NCBI GenBank assembly: GCA_949825065.1
Contig: OX463856.1
Span: 18,348,632 to 18,412,631 of the forward strand
Reading direction: 5' to 3'
DNA length: 64,000 nt
Origin: Odontocerum albicorne
Lineage: Eukaryota; Arthropoda; Insecta; Trichoptera; Odontoceridae
Below, one piece after another: positions 58,516-64,000 of this stretch (positions within the stretch are counted from its first letter, which is position 1; each line of letters opens with the position of its first letter). A program made the position numbers and the translations under genes. A model generated the notes under the pieces. It made no database searches. It was not told the DNA's origin and saw nothing but the letters and a program-made list of their open reading frames with translations.

Positions 58516-58612
58516 ATAAATAAATAAATAAGAATAAACGCACAATATCATATAGTTTTTACATGATTCCAGCCCAGTTTACTCGTGTAGTTAATTGCAA
58601 TAAATTATCAGG

Positions 58613-58823
58613 GTGAATTTTTTCGTCAATCTAAAAAAAATCTTTTTTGTCAGCGTGATATTTCCCTGCATGTGGAGTGCTGATAAAATGATCCATTTGC
58701 ATTTCGACCCTCTGAGAAATTTCAGAAAATATGCCGACTCATTGCGCCTCTGGATGCTGATAAGAGGAGGATTTAATCTAATAAAGGAGCTCAAGATATT
58801 CGATGTGATGAAACGTGGTATGT
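58613..58823 (+). CDS. possible exon of unknown protein
   Basis: An open stretch with ATG at 58689 encodes MIHLHFDPLRNFRKYADSLR and continues through a hydrophobic/basic segment to DVMKRG, then a good donor GTATGTAG. No family is recognised and no partner exon was found. It follows LINE-derived sequence, so it may be repeat debris. Confidence 0.2.
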
Positions 58824-60391
58824 AGGTATATGTGATGTAAACGTATGCTGTGCCGAAAAAATAAGAAAATGAAATGTAAAAAAATGGGGACGATTGGAAA
58901 TGAGCCAAATATTAAACCGTATTTATTTACTTGGCTTAAAACGTGGCCGACGGTTTAAGGGCCTTGCAACCCTCGTTTGTATGGCGATGTACAGAACACA
59001 TTATCAAATATTAGTAAAATCAACTCGGCAAGACATCTGAAAATATATTTCACACTTAAGGACAATATCCGTGGATATTTCCGAGCACAATAGAAGAAAA
59101 TGGCTAGAAAAGAAGAACAGTGGAATAATTAAGTGTTTTATAGTGATGCAAATATTGAAATTTTTACTTATATAAGTATTGAAAAAAAAATATTACAAGA
59201 AATAGAATAAAAAAATGGAAAATTTTAAGGTAAACCGAGACAAAAATTGAAAAATTACTTATCTCAGCCATGGCAAAGGCAGCATTTTATATTTGCTGGA
59301 TTCCAATTATAAAATAATCTGCCTCTTCTAAGGTAATTGAGAAAATATCCAGTTGCTTTCTGTGGTCTTGGATGGAACAATTTATTTTATATTGAATATC
59401 ATGATATACCTCATTTATAATACATGATTAGATATTTTTACACAAACACGGTTGATTAATGTTTTCGCGATATTTCAAATAAACAAAAATGAGTTTTGTG
59501 GATTGTGTCATTTTTGCAAATATACGCCCATTTTAAGATAGTTCAAGAAAGGTCTTCAAAATACCGAAATTTACTAAAACTGCAGGTATGGGTTAAGCAT
59601 GTGGGTTTCGCTTTACCACGGCTGTTTTTTTCTTCATAATTTTACATAATTTTCCATTATGGGTGATTAGCAATTTGGACCTAACACAGGAGGACGTCGT
59701 GTCCTAATTAGTGGACCGACCCGGATGAAGATGTCATCCCTGTGTTTCCGCCTGTGTTGACTAGCTGCCCTTTTTAAACACTGGCTCGGATATTACATCT
59801 TCAGTAGTATTTCACAAAACGTTCTTAAAGAAAGTATATAGAGCTTTCTTAGTAATTGGAGGTAGTTTTTACAACGAAACAATTATTTATAAATACTCGT
59901 ACATTGTTTTACACTGCAAATATTTCTTTTAAAGCTTTGTATGTATAACATATAATTGGGTTTAATCTATTTATGTAAGCTATATAAAATAAACAATTAA
60001 TATACTTATAAAAACCAGTTGATCCAAAATATAAAGCGTCTAAATTTAGCACCCAACCTTTAAACTATAAAATGATTACTAAACATAACACTTAATTGTT
60101 AAAAAATGTTTTTACCATTAACCTAATTATGTGTGATCGATTAAATATTAACAAGCGTGCTATAAACAAACACCTAAACTTTGATATATGAGCTGTAGCA
60201 CCAAAAACAATAATATCAAATATTCTGTATTAATATATATTGCCTTCTGATGTGGCCAGAGGCTTTATCATTTCCTTTTAGCAGGGTCGTGTTAAGGAAA
60301 CGAGCCGCTTCTAGGCTAACATGCATATTAACAGAGTCATTGATTGAGTCACGCGCTGCTTATGACGTTATGCAAATGAAGATATTTCTAC

Positions 60392-60613
60392 CTATAGTTC
60401 GGATATTCTAGGATGAGTCCTGTGACAGCTAAACAAATTTGCCTCAATACAACCTTGTAACGATGTTCAGTAATTTTAATTATTTTATCAACTTTAATAT
60501 AAGCCTCAATTCTAATGAAAAGCAAGTTATTTAGGTAAATACATTACATAAGGTTGTATTGGGGCAAATTTGTGAGCTGTCACAAGACTCGTCCTAGAAT
60601 TTCCGGACTATAG
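60392..60613. mobile_element. hairpin MITE, copy 2
   Basis: 222 bp, same orientation and core as the copy at 47747-47967, differing by scattered substitutions mostly in the outer arms. The ends read CTATAGTTCGG and, complemented, CTATAGTCCGG. Confidence 0.85.
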
Positions 60614-60839
60614 TTCAAATTTTCTAAAATTTCTTCGAGTATTATTATAGACCTTTAAAATAATCAAAGAATTTATAAATATTTCAATATATTTACGTGT
60701 GGTGGGCGAATTGAAAGGAATATTGAAAGAAGGGAAGCGACATGGAACAAGGTAAACGGAGCGCTTAATGTAATATACAACAAACGCGCTATATCAAAAG
60801 TAGTAAAAATAAGTGTTTTAGTGTTCACCTTGACGTCTT

Positions 60840-61290
60840 GAAGTGAAACGTGAACTTAAAGGAATAAGATAAAGTAAGATTATTGCTCTGGAGGTGCGTG
60901 CACTTAGAAAAAAATATAGTGTCAATGTATAAGAGAAGGCGGAATGAAGACATCAGAAATAAATGTGTGCAGATAATTGACATCAGAAAAAAAACAGAAA
61001 TACATGAAACGATGAAGTAAGGAGTTGTTAGATGGTTTGGACACGTAAAGAGAGTGGATGACAAAATAATGACTAAACGAGTTTACAAGCCAGAAGTGCA
61101 AGGTATGCGTAAAAGATATAGACCGAGGAAGATATAGTTGGATCAAATCGATCTGATTTTAAAAGAAGATCAAATGAGAATTATGAATATTAGAAGATTG
61201 GGCATGATGAGATGTATTAATGAAGAAGATACGAAAACTGTGTGTTTGGATAGAAAAATTTGGAGATCTGTTGTTAGACCCGAGAAATAA
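60840..61290 (+). mobile_element. LINE remnant
   Basis: Fragments MVWTRKESG / RWFGHVKRVDD-like, then FMEKALK-like coding in shifted frames, ending TVCLDRKIWRSVVRPEK. The minus-strand ORFs here are shadows. Confidence 0.55.
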
Positions 61291-61514
61291 AGAATATTAG
61301 TTTAGTTAAAAAATGATACCAAGTTATACCATTAGTTCTTGGTCTTTATTCATAAGGACAAGTACTCGTACTTTCACATTTCTAATACGACCCGTTTAGG
61401 AAATCTTGAGGATTGATTCCGTGTGCAATCTTTTAAGATGTATTTATAAAAAAATGGTTGATGTGAGAAAAATCGGAATGAAAATCTTACGGCGAATAGA
61501 GAAACCTCAGAAAT

Positions 61515-61695
61515 TTATTGCATTGTATTTCCCTTTCATTGTAGAACTTTTACCACGTGGAAATATCTTCTAGCTAAGCATTAAGTAGAAACCAGACTGG
61601 TACGCTTTTTAAAATAAATTTGGTTCTAATGGGAATAGAACCTGTAACTCCTGGATTGAAAGACAGGCGTCTTAGCAACTAGACACTTTCATAAT
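61515..61695 (-). mobile_element. SINE-1 copy
   Basis: ACGTGGAAATATCTTCTAGC, AAGTAGAAACCAGACTGG, GGGAATAGAACCTGTAACTC and CTTAGCAACTAGACAC. Confidence 0.7.
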
Positions 61696-62286
61696 TTCCA
61701 CATAAAAATGCAATGTTAAAAATGCGTGGTATAAATTAATATTGTATATATTGCATATGTACAAACGTTAGAATTCTAGGGCCAATTGTATATTAAGTAA
61801 GATTATTTAACAGTATGACGCGCCAAAATTATGCCATACCTAAACAACTGCCTGATGTCCCTATATTCTATAATTAGCCCTTGGCATAAAACCTGATTAT
61901 TTTTATATCTGGCCGGTGAAAAACGAAATGTTAAAAGTGTTGAAAGTAGATTTATGGAAAGGGCGACGAAAATTGATTTATTTTAAACGATAAAAACGAG
62001 ATTTCCTTTTTTAATTTCGTTACAATTATAATAGAAAACTTTTTTTTCAGACGAAATCCAAATAAAAGTATTAAACTTGTATGTTTTATAACTTTCCATT
62101 TGTGCGTATAATGATGTTGTGAACTGTTTTGTGTGCTTTAGTTCAGAGGTAAACTCAACCAACAACACCAGTAAAAAAATACATGTAAACACCGAACACT
62201 GGAAATATGTGTTATTTTGGTCTTATCCTCTTATTTAAGTCTGTCCCATTCCTCCACAGAAAATAAAAAGTTAACTTTATAGCACA

Positions 62287-62710
62287 GTGCTAGGACCTAT
62301 GCTTACTTACATATCGGATACCTGGATACAAAGCGGGACAAAAGAGTTCTCGGTACCTATGAGAGAAATATTCACGGTAGAATATATGATCAACTTTATA
62401 ACAAAGGCGCGTGGAGACATGTATTCGTATGTAACGAAAAGCTCTACGAGTGAAGTAACAAAACTTATATAAATCGCTCGACTGCGCTGGTTTGGGTACT
62501 TATAACGCATGCATAACACTGAAATTGCAAGTAAGACTTTATTCAGTAATCCCATATAGTATATGAGAGTGGGGAGGCTAAAATTGAGATGGCTGAATGG
62601 TGTGACAGAACTGCCACACACTGGGTATAATCAATTGGATGAGGGATGCTGCTGACAGATAGGTGGCAAGGATTCGTGCAGGCAACCAAAACTCATCATG
62701 AGTTGTAGTA
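62287..62710 (+). mobile_element. LINE remnant (RT thumb region to C-terminus)
   Basis: MLTYISDTWIQSGTKE matches the LTYGSETW block; NIHGRIYDQLYNKGAWRHVF follows in another frame, then IARLRWFGYL. Frameshifts and stops show it is dead. Confidence 0.6.
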
Positions 62711-62922
62711 CTTATGTATTACATTTGTTTTGAGTTTTATTAAATAAGGATAAAGTAATAAGCAAACTTGTAACATATAAAGAAGAGTAGAATCTCACAA
62801 CATAAAAAAAATGGGAAAATAGAATCCCAGCTAAATTTCCTATCCATTTTCCATAAAAAATAAAATAACTTTATTTTCTCTTTTGAAAAATGTAATTGGA
62901 TTGCGTATCAATTTAAACTTAC

Positions 62923-63420
62923 ATGCATACCATCACGATATTTTCCTGTCGTGGTAGGCAGAGAGGACAGAGCGCCATACTTTTCTATCTCGACACAAAC
63001 ATCCTTAGCATCTTCTACATTCAGACACATTTTCATACAACCTTTAGATTTCTATCATTTTTAACGTCTCCTTCTTCTGTGATTTCTCTGTCTTTCTACG
63101 TTTCTTTCTTTACGAATATCATTGACTTGATCCAACAATACTTTCCTTGGTCTTCTTCTACATGTTTTCTATGTCAGTATGCTTTTCTTCATCTTACTTT
63201 TCAAATCAGCCTTAAGTTCACTTAAATCTAAGATCACTTTATTCCGTATTATATTATAACATACATTGTCACTTCATGCATTTTTCTCAACGCACGTATT
63301 TCTACAGCATTTATTCGGCTCCTCTGTCTTCATACCACTCTACATTTCCCTCCCATACACCAAAGTTAACATCAAAATACTATTGTGGGCTATCTATCAT
63401 CTTAACAGATTTTAATACTG
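62923..63420 (-). mobile_element. LINE remnant
   Basis: The minus strand reads CRDRKVWRSVLSACHDRKIS near 62940-63005, a LINE C-terminus; more decayed sequence lies further on. Confidence 0.45.
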
Positions 63421-63429
63421 CTTGGTTCG

Positions 63430-64000
63430 AGTATATGTTATACACGTATGTTTAAGTACCCCATTTACTTTGTTTCCTATAGTCAATACAAATGTCTCTC
63501 AGACCTGAAGGTAACTGATTGACTACCCATTGACTTGTAATACTCGTAAACTATTATATTCATTTTATGAGGATTCTTTTTGCATCAGTACTTTCATAGT
63601 ATGGTATCTTTTCGCATTTTAATCTGCAATTAATCCATTTCCGTTTATTTATAACGATAATTAAGCGGTGTCTATCCAAAGGTGTCATACAACCGACCGC
63701 TACACCATAATTTACGGGATCTTAACGAACCTATGCACGTTTAGCCAAAGGGCCATGGTCTAGACAACTCCACTCTATTATAAAATGATCTAAAATAGTT
63801 ATAGACTGTAAGAACTAAGTGAGTACCCAATCATGATGTTATTTATGGATACACGTTTGAGAACTTAAATTATAAAGTAATTAAATAGATCTTGAATACA
63901 CACTCATATTTTACAGCTGTTTGTTACATTTGACTTCCATGTTGAAATCGCTTGGCCGAAGAAAATCCGTACGACACGAACATTTCTTTATATTTTAGAC
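63430..64000. other. window edge, nothing recognised
   Basis: No gene, repeat pair or hairpin seen in the last stretch. Confidence 0.45.

Noticed and set aside
60825..61146. Minus-strand ORFs of 74-79 codons
   Set aside because: Antisense to a LINE RT remnant on the plus strand.
1..64000. CRISPR arrays, rRNA, phage or integrated viral genes
   Set aside because: No regularly spaced repeats, no rRNA motifs and no viral polymerase, capsid or envelope signatures were seen; all reverse transcriptase traces are LINE-type C-termini.

Overview
The window is AT-rich animal nuclear DNA, almost certainly from an insect. Genes are split by GT-AG introns, exons are 60-420 bp inside introns of up to about 4 kb, and the intergenic space is packed with decayed transposons (mariner, piggyBac-like, pogo/Tigger-like, non-LTR retrotransposons and tRNA-derived SINEs). 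There are no bacterial signals: no operons, rRNA, CRISPR or phage genes. Both large genes and one single-exon gene are on the minus strand.

Left part (1-20.6 kb). A secreted or membrane CUB-domain protein gene runs leftward. Its signal-peptide exon is at 20512-20578, followed by exons at 13543-13959, 12382-12546 and 9246-9450. It stays open, so its 3' exons lie further left, inside or beyond the window. A single-exon gene for a DUF1295 (steroid 5-alpha-reductase-like) membrane protein sits at 6636-7589 on the same strand, possibly nested in the CUB gene. A nearly intact piggyBac element (18264-20471, one frameshift) lies in intron 1 of the CUB gene. A decayed Tc1/mariner-type transposase, two SINE families and several MITEs fill the rest.

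Middle part (20.6-28.9 kb). This is a transposon-dense spacer holding a piggyBac-type MITE, an internally deleted piggyBac, a large foldback mariner and a Tigger-like MITE. One orphan exon candidate is at 22164-22313.

NOX5 gene (28.9-50.1 kb, minus). I traced twenty exons of a Ca2+-regulated NADPH oxidase 5, and every junction keeps reading phase. The order is EF-hands, heme-binding transmembrane domain, FAD motif, a long insect-type insertion, NADPH motifs and the conserved C-terminus. The 5' end is not found: the first exon I can trace has an upstream in-frame stop and no ATG, so earlier exons lie at higher coordinates.

Right part (50.1-64 kb). A full-length mariner with one nonsense codon lies just upstream of the first traced NOX5 exon. 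Beyond it I see no convincing gene, only 5'-truncated LINE tails, SINEs and MITEs. The most interesting non-genic signals are a SINE family sharing its 3' tail with a LINE, a MITE whose ends resemble mammalian Tigger1/MER2, the foldback mariner, paired copies of a 221-bp hairpin MITE, and several perfect short hairpins of no known family.
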